Origin: Quillaja saponaria
Lineage: Eukaryota; Streptophyta; Magnoliopsida; Fabales; Quillajaceae
Direction: 5' to 3'
Assembly (NCBI GenBank): GCA_029379385.1
Contig: CM055611.1
Span: forward strand, 16,562,062 to 16,626,061
DNA length: 64,000 bases
In this document: positions 1 through 12,129 of the stretch, piece by piece
Numbering within the stretch: the stretch's first letter is position 1
Layout of the letters: each line of letters begins with the position of its first letter
Program-made: the position numbers and the translations under genes
Notes under the pieces: model-generated
What the model was told of the DNA's origin: nothing
What the model saw: the letters and a program-made list of their open reading frames with translations, nothing else
The model's database searches: none

Positions 1-250
1 GGATTTATACATTAGAAATTAAATATCAAGTAAAGAAACATAAAATGAAAGAAAGTAGGAAACAATATCGATCACAGGTAACGTTATATTACCTTCTAAT
101 TAATACTATCTGGCTCGCTCGCTCCATAACAAAGCATTATTTTTTTTTTTCTTTCTTTTTATTTAAGACCCTATCTTTCTTTTTATTTTTTTAATATAAA
201 TCATAGCTTATAATATATATATATATATATTTTAGACCAACTCCAGCTTT
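1..250. repeat. Fragment of a third copy of the local duplicated segment
   Basis: Positions about 15-105 (a stretch with 'caagtaaagaaacat' and 'gaaacaatatcgatcacag') resemble 16275-16350 and 53765-53830, which lie in the two large duplicated copies described below. Beyond about 120 the similarity stops and T-rich and TA-rich simple sequence follows (130-230). No coding signal is visible. Confidence 0.5.
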
Positions 251-1429
251 TTTCGGCCCTATCTTTAATCCCACATAGGAAACATATACATTATAGTGGT
301 TTCTGTTTATAAAGAGTTTGTTGGGCGATTAGAGTATTGGGTCGGGTAATGTACGATTGTCATCGAGTGGGGCATTACAATACTGATTAAAAAAAATAAA
401 AATAAAACCAGTATAATTCGTGCAAAATAGATTAATTTTGTATGACATTTTTAAAATGATGTAACAAAATTATATCATATCTATATAGTTTGCCTTATTT
501 TAATATTGATGTTGTAACAATAGTTTATTAATGAAATAAAATCATCATATTTACTCAAATTTAGTAATGTTTTCTTTACTAAAACTTTCGTATATATATA
601 TATTTTTTCTAATAATAAAAACTCTACTTAATCATTTGTTTCTTTTTCTTTATCAATATTCCATTGTATATATAATTTCTAAGTATCACCAATTGAAATT
701 TTATTGAGAATATATATAACATGTACAAAATCCTCATAAACGAAAAATTACAGAAAAAGGCTTTAAATCCAAATTAAAATTTTGTAATCTAACTTAAACC
801 CAAATTAGAATTCTATAATCAACCAAAAAAAGTAATATAATATATTGAACAAAATAAATAATATAAAAATTAATCATTTGTATCTTTTTCTTTATCAATA
901 TTCAACCAAAAGAAATGAATTCATATGTTCATGTTCACATAATTTGGACAAACATTGATTTCATTTGTTATCAATCATTGAATTGTCCGAGTTGGACAAT
1001 TTAGGAAAGCAAAACATCATTACACATAGTGATTTGTTAAACTTTTCAATCATTTGTTCGAAGTTTCAATAGTTATCATATCTCTATGTTCTCCGGGTTC
1101 ATAAGATACAAGGTGTGATCGTATCTATGTCGTGCACTTAGGACACTGGAATGGATGTGTCAGCTCTCTTGAATATAATAGGATCTTAACCTTTGGAGAA
1201 AGTTGAAGGTGTTAGACATATCATGCATAAATCACTCTTATATGATCTTATCATTGAAAGAAGTTGGATATGTATTCTTATTAATTTTGTTTAGAAGGAA
1301 AATGTTATTGGATTGTAACTGGATGTTTAATTGGATGGATATTCTCACGGTGTAATAGAGAGTTTTAAAAACGGCGTTGAAGAGTTTATAACATTTTCCT
1401 TAGAAATCCAAAAAGTATCATTGTTGTAG
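251..1429. other. Non-coding AT-rich stretch
   Basis: No open frame with recognisable protein similarity was found on either strand. The DNA is AT-rich, with short TA runs near 594-604. A phrase with 'taatcatttg' and 'tctttttctttatcaatatt' occurs twice (about 629-662 and 872-902), so this is probably old repeat sequence. Confidence 0.5.
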
Positions 1430-2050
1430 GGTGTCTAATGTGCTATCCATGTGCAGTTCGCAAGAACAAAAAATGTTTTAAGTCCATTTGAGTTTACAGG
1501 GCATTTGTACTAAAAAAAGGTTTGTGGATGCTTATTTAAACTGGATGTTGCATGGTGGACTTTTGGGAAGCTAGGGGTTATAGTGTGATCAATGATGACC
1601 CTTTCCTGCCCCCAAAAAAAATTTAAACTCATTTATAGACATGGTGATGGATGAGGTTATGTGTAGACGTTGCATGATGATGTTGTTTATGATGAAGAAT
1701 TGAATCAATTTGTAAGTTTTATGATTTACTCAAGTTTACTGACAAGACTTTAAGGGAAGGATGTGAACAACATACAAGGTTGCCAACATCTAATTAATCA
1801 ACTACTTAACTTAAAATCATAGTTCAATATGACGAAGAAGAATTACAATCGGATGACATCCATCTTGAAGAGCATGTTATCCTAATCAGAGAACAAAAAA
1901 TTTGTTATTGAAATCGGTTTGGACTATATGCATATAGATGTATGTCAAAATGCTTGTCATTTAATATGATGAGAGTTTGAATAGTAAGAAGGCAGAGTGT
2001 CCTATTTGCCAATATTCTCAGTACAAGCTTAAGAAAGTACGTAACTCTAA
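1430..2050 (+). pseudogene. Degraded CACTA (En/Spm) transposase relic
   Basis: Short translated pieces recall the N-terminal half of plant CACTA transposases. Near 1448-1570 there is a C-x-V-x-K-N-K-K-C stretch followed by KKGFVDAY and W-x-LHGG, the pattern of the transposase-associated zinc-binding domain (C-P-C..., LY-x-x-GF, W-x-x-HGE). Near 1920-2035 a Y-x-H-IDVCQNACHL stretch followed by ECPICQYSQYK matches the later CPNDC...EC-x-x-CG...RYK segment. Stops and frame changes break it everywhere. No terminal repeats were found for this copy, and the assignment rests only on these two motif blocks in the correct order. Confidence 0.5.
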
Positions 2051-2794
2051 CCAGAAAGATATTTCAATTAAGTTGCTGCATCACCAAGGATTCAGAGATT
2101 TTACATGTCATCTAGGACTGCAAGACACATGACATGGCATGATGAAATACAACTTAATTGAAAAATACTAAATTCTACGTAATAAAATTGACCAGAAACA
2201 TTCATGAATGATTAAATTAAAAATTGAGGAAAACATGAAGGACTAAAATGGGTATGAGAAGGCATGTTCATTCTCCACGTTGAAGAAAACCCAGTAGACT
2301 TGCTCGTGTTTGTGCATGTAAGAGGTTAAAACACATTTTTGGGGTCTTTCCTAACAATTTAAGCTATTGGGTTGAATTAGTTGTTTGACAAATAAAATAA
2401 TAATTCAAGTTTATTTTGATGTTCAAATTCTAATTGAAAATCTTATTCCCATGGCTTCCTAAGGAGATTAGAACCCATAAATTCAGAAAAGCTGCATATT
2501 TTTTTGATCACCAGTTCACCTATTGGGATGATAAATAATTGTTTTTTATATATAAAAGAAAAACAATAAAAGACTATATGGTAAATCTTTCCTAAAGTAA
2601 AATGATAACTATAATAATCTAGTGTCCATAAAAATAAAATAAAAAAATGAAAAATAAAAACATAATAACTAATCTAATCTTAGGATAATGATATTTTTAT
2701 CCATTCAATGATGTATATCTTTTTTTCTTTTTCTTGAGAAAGAAGTATAATCAAATAAATATAAAGCGACCTGATTATCATTGTTCTTGTTTAC
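2051..2794. other. Non-coding stretch
   Basis: AT-rich sequence with no supported gene. It precedes the point (about 2795) where similarity to 52035 onward begins. Confidence 0.45.
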
Positions 2795-2837
2795 ATTCCA
2801 ATTAAATCTAAACATTGATCTCATTTATCATATTTTC

Positions 2838-2840
2838 ATT
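2838..2840. repeat. Target site duplication ATT, left of CACTA-1
   Basis: ATT immediately precedes CACTACAAGAAA. The same trinucleotide follows the right end at 14884-14886. The paralogous site near 52080-52083 reads 'ttcatttatat', with a single ATT, as expected of an empty site. Confidence 0.85.
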
Positions 2841-3024
2841 CACTACAAGAAAGGGATCCACGAAGGTAAATACCCGTCTTAAATAAATCCTAAGGGATGA
2901 ACTGTCTCGATTAATAAGGACCAAAATTTCAAATTTGATATTTTTACTATTTTCACTATTTTCTGAGACTGTAATGTAATTATCTACGACTAGTATGTAA
3001 CTCATCTTAGATAGAAAAATTTTA

Positions 3025-4574
3025 GGTTAAATTATAGTTTTGGTCTATGTAGTTTCACTCTAATTTCAGGTTGGTCCATACCATTCAATTTATTACAATT
3101 GGATCCTCATAATTATAAAATTGCACCAATATAGGTCCCTATCATCAGTACTAACATTAACAGAAGTGATATAGACTAACGGTTGTTTACATGGATAATT
3201 GTCTCTGACGTGGAAATCTCTTGTGGATTAATGAACTCTTGTGGATTAATGAACTAACATTAAATTGTGACATGGATTTAATATATTATTTTCTTTGAAA
3301 ATTTTTAATTTTTTATTAAAAAATATTTATAAATAAAAATTAAAAAATAAGAAATTAAAACTCATCCTTTCTCCATTATCTCCTTTCTCACTCTACTGTA
3401 TCCTTATCTCTTATCTCAACCATGGAAGCTTATCTCTCGGAAGCACTGTTCAGAATCACCCCTTCCTCAATAACCCATACACCACTGGCTTTTTGTCGTC
3501 AACCCCATAATCATCAGAAACCCTCATCACCATTTTTGAACGAGAATTATGATAAAATTTTAGAAACCCAAAAACTCCCAAATTGGGCATGAACCATAAC
3601 TCTTCAATTTAGGAGAAAAATAGAGAAATTAGATGAAGACATACCTATAATTTGCCATTGTTGAGCCCAAACACCTCTGATTCCAATCCAATCCAGTCAA
3701 ATTTTGTTCCCTTTATCCAAAACCTACACTCTTGGACTTTTTCTCATTAGATTCCAATGTAATATTTGAAAGAGATTTATAAGTTCCATTTCCTTAATCT
3801 AGTTCATCCAAGTTCAAGGATAGTGGAAATGTTTTGTTTGATTCTACGAAATGATGGTAAGATGATAGCACCTCAGAGTAAACACCACGGTTGAAGTAGA
3901 TGGTTTGATTCACAATTTACCTATTTCTATTTTTGCCAATTATCATTATATTTCTGTAATTGAAGTCTTGAATTGTAGGAGTTGTGAGAGGAACATCAAG
4001 TGAGTTTCAAGGGTGAAAGGAAGAAGACATAACAAAAGGTTGGCTCACTAGAACATAATTAGGTATTGTTGGTGAGTGGTACTGTCTTAAGGAAGGACTA
4101 TAATGGAGATATATGGCAGTATAATAGAGATATCCAGCCAATGGTGTATTGGTGTTTGAGGTTCAGGAAGGAGGGGTTTAATCAGTGATTCGGGTAAGCT
4201 TCCATGGTTGAGACAGGAGAGAGTGATATAATAGAGTAAGAAAGGAGATAAAGAGATAGTTAGTTTTAATTTTTAATTTTTAATTTATAAATATCTTTCT
4301 AATAAAAAAATTGAAATTTAAAAAAATAATAATATATTAAAGCCATGTGGCAATTTAATCTTGGTTTATTAATCCACATATGTTTGTTACGTTAGAGGCT
4401 ATTAGCCATGTCATCAATCATTAGTCCACATCACTTCTGTTAGTGTTAGTACTGACAGTAGGGACCTAATTGGTACAATTTTATAATTATGAGAATCCAA
4501 TTGCAACAAATTGAATAATAGGGACCAAAGTGAAATACGAGTGAAACTATAAAGACCAAAAATATAATTTAACC
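3025..4574. mobile_element. Long-TIR foldback element nested in CACTA-1 (MULE-like)
   Basis: The left arm begins GGTTAAATTATA and the right arm ends with its complement. Inverted similarity continues inward for roughly 400 bp on each side: about 3025-3450 pairs with 4190-4574, including the shared 'caaccatggaagctta' block near 3417 and 4190. The flanking 9-mers are AAAATTTTA and AATTTTTTA, which match at 7 of 9 positions, compatible with the 9-bp duplication of Mutator-like elements. The roughly 0.7-kb centre shows no recognisable transposase, so this is a non-autonomous element. Confidence 0.65.
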
Positions 4575-4599
4575 AATTTTTTATTTTTAATCATATCAC

Positions 4600-7500
4600 A
4601 TATCCACGATGGGTTTTTTTTTATTTTTTCCGTCTTAGATAACTTTTTGCTTGTCATAGATAGATTTCCCCAATATCAAAATCACATAACTGAACTCAAA
4701 TTTTAAACGTTCATAACTCAATTAACGTTCCTCTTATTTCTCCATGCCTTAAGTGTGCGCTATCTAAGTATTTCCGGTAAGTCCTTCAACCTTGTTATCA
4801 ATGGGATTTCTGGTGAGTCAATATTTCTCTCAACCCTAACTCTCCATTTCTCTTAATTTTAGTTTCTCCTCGCCCCATTTGTCATTGCTCATCTCTTTGG
4901 CCTGTATTGTCGCTACTCAGTTTCTGGTGAGTCTTTCTCTCTTGCTGTCTCTTTCTTTCTTTCTCTCCCTTTCTCCCTCTTCCTTTCTCTATCTCTCTTT
5001 GTCTCTAATTGCTATTTTGGGATTTAAACACTTCTACTCTCTAGCATAATTTCGATTTTCTTCTTTTGTTTCTTTTTGTGTTTAAGAAATAGTAAAATTT
5101 TGGTTATTTGGTACTTGAAAAACTTGTCAGTGTGTTAGTCAAATTTAATTGATCTGTTCATTTCTTTCCAGAAGTAGAAGAATGTGACTCCGATTGGCAC
5201 CAAAATTGTGGTATCTTCCCCCATTTTATTTATTGCATGGTTTTAATTTTTTGTGTTGAACTCTTATTTTAGTATGCTACTCTATTTAGTTGCTAAGAAA
5301 TGGTGGATATCAAGGTTAGATTTTGTTATAAAGGACCCAGGACACCGAATATTTTTTTGAATTATATTGCTTGATAAACCATAATTAATTTTCTCATAAT
5401 AGAATCCATATAGAAGAAAAAAAAAAAATGGGAACAGAGCAAACAGTTTTTTTTCCCCTCAAAATGGTTTTGGTTGGTCTCAGGAACTAAATGAATCGAG
5501 GTCAGAGCTTCTCAGCTGAATTCAAGGGTAGAAACAGGTGACCTAATCAAATATCCTCAGTACATAGCATATGGTGTTATTCACCATGAGACTATAAGCA
5601 CATTAATTTGTAAATTTTTGTGTACTTCAATTGTAACCACGGTAGGAATGCATACTTACAATTTTCTACTAACTTATTTATTCTCCTCCCATTAGGATTT
5701 GCAAAGTTGGAGGTCAAAGGTAGACACTCAAGTGACAATCTAACGTGATGTAAGTGATTATTGATATAACCCTAGAATGTTGCCTTTCAGTTTCCACTTT
5801 ATTTCTTTAACGGGTATTCATAGGAAAAAAATGCTCATAATAGAGTATTCGCTTCTTGTAAATATGTTATGCAAAAATGTTATCTTTCTATTTCAGGTTA
5901 TCCAAACTATTATCTAATCTGAGCAATTAATGAAGAATATTTATGCAATTTTCCTTCTTTACCTTCTTAATGTGATAAAAATAACATCTTAACTGAAAAA
6001 TTATTTTATATAGTTGACGACAAAGGTTAGTGTTGGAAATTATTAACAGTTTTATTAAAGAAAACATTTTAAATGTTTCCCTAACAAGAGTCCAAATATG
6101 GACAGACAAATTGGGACAGTAGGGAGTCAAAACTTATTGTTCTCGGTCCATGTACTATCCTCTGCACTTATGTTAAAAGGACAATTAGTATACAGATCTG
6201 TTTGCTTGATCTGTTGAAGACCTAGTATCTACATGAAGGTGCCAGCCTTTTATGATGATGCTTGTTCATTACTGTCATAGTGATCAAGATTGTAATTCAT
6301 TAGATTATAGATAAAAATGTCAAGATTTATTGGCCCTTAGATGTGGATGGTTTTCACAATAGGTGGACAAACTTTCCAACCTTGTTGCATAATTATTTGA
6401 TACCATTAGAAGAAAGGGGAAGAAAATACGACTGCATTGTTATAGTTGTAGTTACTGTACTTAAGAATTTTAAGGTTAATGTTCTGCTTGTGCATATTAG
6501 TATAAAATCTACACTGAAAGCATATGGAAGTAATGATTAAAGATTTTGAACAAAGTTAATTTAAATTCTTTGTTTATATCAGTTAGAAAAAATAATTATA
6601 ATTTAATAACTTTATTAGCCAGCTACATGTTTATTCTTCCTCTCTTTTTGCTGTAGTCATGTCCATTGTCATCTACATAGTTTGATGTTAGTTAAAAGTT
6701 CTTCCATTCCTATGCCATGGTTGAAATCATTCCATTAATAGGTGAGACTCTTAGTAGGATAAGGAAATTTAAGTATTAATTTGCACATTTTGATTGAAAC
6801 TTTTTTCAATTTTGAATTGATTATGTTTGCAAATGGATTTGCTTAAGAAAGCTCATGAAATCTCTGTACTATGTGATGCTCTGGTAGCTTTGATTGTTTT
6901 CTTTGCCAAAGGAAAACTTTTAGAGTATTTCCACAGATTCCTGGTTCATATATATTACCTTCTCTTCCTCTTTATATGGCAAGTTTAATTCATATAAATT
7001 AACGTACAAATAATTTTTATTGTGGCTGCCACTGAAGGTTCTGTTTGCATGTTTGGTTTGATGTTTGATGTTATTTATTATATTATATCAAGACTCTAGA
7101 ATTTGTTTTTACGTGGGATTGGCAGTGTTATACCAATTTCTTTCTTTTTTCTTTTTTCGTAATCATCTTAGTACATGTCTTTCTCTTATATAAATCAATT
7201 TCTTTTTTTTCACCAAAATGGCACAAGTACAAGGAAAGCTAATAGAGTAGAACTAATAGAAAAAGGATAATTAGCAAAACTAGAAGCAAGATTGAATAGA
7301 ATAATATCTCAAATATATACACAACCATAACTTCTCCTCTTTGTTATATTAGCCTACTATGTGAGCCTTGAATGGTACATTTATCCTATAAGTTAACCAG
7401 TCACAGTGATCATTCAGCCATTCCAGTTATACATCTGTTTACTATTATGTCCAACATGAAAATGGAGACCAACCCTAGCCACCATAGAATGGTACACCAT

Positions 7501-8185
7501 AACATACCCATAGCCACCCACCAAAGGTGGTGCAACTAGAGGATTAATATAGATATTGGTCTTGCCAAAAGAAAATTAGCATGTGGTTTGAATGTGAAAC
7601 ACATTCACAAAGAAAATGCATGTTGTAAATGTGCTTGAAACATGGCAGTATAAGATGTTTAAAACTTATCATATTGGTGGGAAAGTTTATTTTACTATTT
7701 TAATTCATAAATTGACCCTGTGCAATTACATAGGTGTGTCCACTCTCTACTCCTTTTCTTATTGTTTTTTGCAATTTGTCATGTCGGCATGGAACTTAAA
7801 ACTCATGCTTATAAGTATAGGAAAAATGTAGTATAAGTAGGGGAGATAGAGAAAATGGCTAATACATTAAGACATCTTCATACACTGTCCTCTTCTAAAG
7901 CCTTATCCAATTCCTAAATAGATTCTTAGGTTTTGCTCACTTGCATATACTTAATATTGTTTGTTCTCCTTCATATGATGTTTCTGATTAAGCGCTTGAT
8001 GTTCTTTTCTACAAGGAATTCATGGCTGCTTTAGTTGTTTGCTATCTAGGAATTGATGTAGGACTATAGTTTTCAACTGTATTACTAACCATTGGTAGAA
8101 GTTGGGAATCTCATCATTGGTAGCTAGCTCATTCTTTTTTTCTTTTTTTTTTTGGGTCAAACTTTGCCATTAATGTGCAAAAAAC
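4600..8185 (+). other. CACTA-1 leader and putative intron region
   Basis: Subterminal CACTA repeats (4600-4670) are followed by a CT-rich leader (about 4850-5000) and then a long AT-rich stretch without recognisable coding sequence up to the transposase start. Plant CACTA elements commonly carry a leader exon and introns here, but I cannot define exons. The short open frames in this interval look like chance frames. Confidence 0.45.
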
Positions 8186-11100
8186 ATGGATATTGATTGT
8201 AGTTGGATAGGGTCACCTACGAGCTTTTTGTGGGACTGTTAACAGTTGAATTTAAGTTTAGAGTTGAAGCTTTTCTCAACTTCGCATTTCATCATCCAAC
8301 ATGTGTCTATTTTGGAAAAATTAGATGTCCTTGCTTGGTTTGTTATCATACGAAATTTCTAGATCGAGATGATGTTACTGTTCACTTATACAAAAAGGGC
8401 TTTATTAAGAATTACAAGAACTGGACCTTTCATGGCGAGGGTCGGATTGATCATCCTTCTATAGATGATGTAATATTTGATGATTTTGGAGAACCAGATG
8501 GAAGACATGGTAATGGATGCTGCTAGGCCATATTTCAATTTTGTCGAAGAAGATCCTAAATCCTGATGCTGCCAAGTTTATAAAAAATTTATCAGATGTA
8601 GATAAGTCATTGTAGAAGGGTTGCAAAACACACCCTAATCTATCTGTAATCACACAACTTTTGAATTGTAAATCAAAATTCAACATTCCTGAGAGTTGTT
8701 ATGATTGGTTTATGACAACATTTAAATCAATGTTGCTAGAGGGGAATAAACTACCACTAACCTTTTATGAAGTGAAGAAGTAGTGAAAGTTTTAGCTCTC
8801 GGGTATGAAAAGATACACGCATGTCCAAATGACTATATATTGTACTACAGAGATGACAAATCTAAGATAGAATGTTATATTTGTGGTTCGTCCTCGGTAT
8901 AAGCCAAAACAAAATAAAAATCAGTCTAATGTATCAGAAAAGTGACACGTTATCTACCAATAATACTAAGACTTCAAAGACTTTACATGGTAGAGAGCAC
9001 CATAAGGCATATGAGATGGCATAAGTTTGACATTTGTGAAAAAATAAAACATGATTGTCCATCCGTTAGATGCAGAGACTTGCAACCACTTTAACAATCC
9101 TTTTCCTTAGTTTGCAGAAGAATTCAAAAATATTCGTTTGGGTCTAGCCTCTGATGGTTTTACTCCATTTGGTAATTCATCATCTCCTTATTCTTGTTGG
9201 CCAATTTTCGTTACACCATATAACTTGTCGCTAGGATTATGCATGAAGGAGCAATATTTGTTCTTGACATTAATAATTCCTGGTCCACTTCATCCTAGTA
9301 AAAATATAGACATTTATTTAAGGCCATTGGTTGATAACTTGAAGAAGTTGTGGGTGAATGGTGTGATAACTTATGACGCATCACATTGAGCAAAATTTTA
9401 AAAAGAAAGTTGCATTGTTATGGATGATCCCACATATGCAATGCTTTCTGGGTGAAGTATACATGGTAAGTTAGTGTGTCTTTATTGTATAGAGAATACT
9501 AAGTCATTCCAACTTAAATATTGTTAGAAATCCATGTTGGTTTGATTGTCATTGTCAATTCTTACCACTTGATCATCAATTCAAAAAACAAAAAATACTT
9601 TCAGAAAGAACAAAGTAGAATTGGATTCACCACCACCACAATTATCTGGGAATGAAGGGGCTCGAAAGAGTGAGTTCTTTCAAAGAAGTTAAATTCGGTA
9701 AAGGGTACGAAGAGATTGATGGATTCAAGAAGACGCATAATTGGATGAAGAAGTCTATATTTTGGGAATTTGATTATTGGCTTATAAATCTTATTAAGCA
9801 TAATTTGGATTTAATTCATATTGAAAAAAAATGTTTTTCGATAATGTATTTAATACTGTAATGGACATCAAGGGCAAATCCAAAGATAATCTCAAAGCAA
9901 GTACTAATTTGGGGTTTTTGTGCAAGCGTCGAGACTTAGAAATCATTGCAGGGGCTGATGGCAAACAAAGAGAAATAAAGCTGCATATACCTTAAATAAG
10001 AAAGAGAAAAAATTGGTATGTGGATATTTTAAAATTTTAAAGTTTCCCAATAGGTAATGCAACAAATTTAGTCTCGATGTGTGAAGGTCAATGAATGCAA
10101 GTTTTATAATATGAAAAGTCACGATTGTCATGTTTTTATGGAAAGATTGATACTTGTGGCATTTTGAGACTTTGTGAAAGATTGTATATGTGATGGTTTG
10201 ACAGAACTCAACACTTTTTTCAAGAATATATGTGCAGTTGAATTACAGGGTTGGGCACATGGAATTACTTGAGAATAACGTTGTAGCCACCTTATGCAAA
10301 CTTGAAAATATATTTGTTCTAGATTTTTTTTATTCTATGGAACATCTATTCACCTATTTGGCCTATGAGGCTAAAGTTGGCGATCCAGTGCAATACTAGG
10401 TGGATGTATCCATTTAAGAGGTAATATATACAACTCAATAAATTTAATATGTTACAATATATATTGAAGGTGTATTTTATGATTTTTTTTTTTTAGGTGT
10501 ACTGCATAGCCTTAAAAAAAAGGCTCGTAATAAAACACAGGGTCGAAACTTTTATTGTCAAAGCATACATTTTAGAGGAGATTTCAAATTTTTGATGCCA
10601 CTATTTTGCTAGCAACATTCAAACCAAGTTGAGACAAGTAGGCTGCAACGATGATGATGGGGAAGATGAAGCATACCACCTTCCCATTTTTTTGTTATTC
10701 AAGGAGAACAATTAGTCTTGCTAATTTTAGAGATTTGGAGGATGATGAATATGAAGCAACAAAGCTATATGTTCTCATGAATTGTGACGAGCTGAGTCCA
10801 TATGTGGTGTAAATTTCTAACTAAATAATTTTATCATTGTTGAAGATATATTCTAATCAGATTATTAATTAGATTATTGTTATATTTTTTTTGTAGCCAA
10901 TATGATGTGATGCTACGGACAACAGAAATACAGAATTTCTAACCAACAAATTCAAAAATCAAATGATAAGAATTTTGCAAATTGGTTTCGTGATCTTATA
11001 AGAACATATTCTAATCAAATTCATGTTGTGCATTGTTTAGGATGACAACATATTTTTATTCAATTGATAGGTGTGAATGATTCAACCATTGATAAACATA

Positions 11101-11613
11101 TAAGGGATATAGGGCATCATCTAAGTAGGCATGTTAAAACGTATAAAGGATATATTGTCAATAGATTCAAGTTTCACATACAAGAATATGGAAAATACAG
11201 GAAAATGATGAATGGTGGTGTATGTGTGAACGGTGAATGCTTCAATGAAAATGAAGTTGATTGGTATGATATGTTTGACTGAAATAGTAAAGCTTGAATA
11301 CCATGGGAATAATATTGTTACATTGTTCAAATCCAATTGGTATGATCTAGAGAAAAGGATTAAAGCAGACCCTAAACACAGTTTTATAGAAATCAATCAT
11401 CAATCATGTTACAAGAAATATGAGCCATTTGTGTTGACAAAACAAGCTACCAAGTATATTATATGTCGTACCCTTCTCTACAGAAAGAAAGAGAAGATTA
11501 GGTGGGTTGTTTGTAAGGTAAAGGCTAAAGGCAATGTTCATGCTGGAATGGTAAAGTCAGAAGATAATGAAGCAGTGCCTATTGTTACAAGAATGCTTAC
11601 AAGGAGGATCTAA
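8186..11613 (+). pseudogene. CACTA transposase (TNP2/TNPD-like), decayed
   Basis: The first codon is probably ATG at 8186: the MDIDCSWI start is typical of this family, and a frameshift follows within about 10 codons. Domains occur in the usual order across several frames. The transposase-associated zinc-binding domain is at 8206-8440 (KIRCPCLVC, VHLYKKGF, W-x-FHGEG). A linker with KIHACPNDYILYY and ECYICG is at 8800-8890. The Transposase_21 core is at 9110-9390 (LGLASDGFTPFGN, YSCWP, PYNL, IIPGPLHP, IDIYLRPL, TYDAS). The HNWMKKSIFWE and HNLDLIHIEK region is at 9745-9830, then a DUF4218-like part (about 10000-10420), then MNCDELSPYV near 10777. A C-terminal DUF4216 domain is at 11064-11613 (VTLFKSNWYD, YEPFVLTKQATK). 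At least five frameshifts or stops make it inactive. The enzyme would have cut and joined CACTA ends. Confidence 0.85.
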
Positions 11614-11699
11614 TTAGGTTTTATAACAGTAGTTCTTCCTGATGATGATCTATATCTTACAGGAATCCTTGTTCTTCATGATTCATCCTGAACAAGATG

Positions 11700-11940
11700 A
11701 TGATAATGAAGATATAGACAAACTCAGGAAGAGATAAAGAAAAATTAGAAGACACGGCCTAAGATTTAGAAGAAGAAAAAGAAAAAAAGGAAGAGGAGGG
11801 TGAATATGAGGACGATGATGAAGATAAAAAGGAAGAATATCAAGAGGAAGATAAGGAAGATGAATATCAATATAATGATGAAGATGAAAATGAGGAATAA
11901 GAAGAAGAGGAAGAGGAAGAGGAAATGAAAAGAGGAATGA
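11700..11940 (+). repeat. Purine-rich, acidic-coding low-complexity tract
   Basis: About 240 bp composed almost entirely of GAA, GAG, GAT and AAA-type codons follow the transposase. Read in the + direction it encodes mostly Glu, Asp and Lys. It may be the transposase tail or spacer sequence. The frame is not continuous. Confidence 0.5.
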
Positions 11941-12129
11941 ATGAATTTATCTCTTTACTACTAAGCTCGTCTATTTATTTTAATTGGTACCTCATGTATT
12001 GATATGATTAATATTATTGTTGAAAACTTAACACTTAATGCATGTCTATATATTATAAATCATATTGTAGCTTAATTTATTAGAAATTGTATGACGTAAG
12101 TTGACACTTTTTTCAAATAGTGTTGTTAT

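Noticed and set aside
11121..11396. Minus-strand 91-codon frame
   Set aside because: Antisense shadow of the DUF4216 part of the CACTA transposase.
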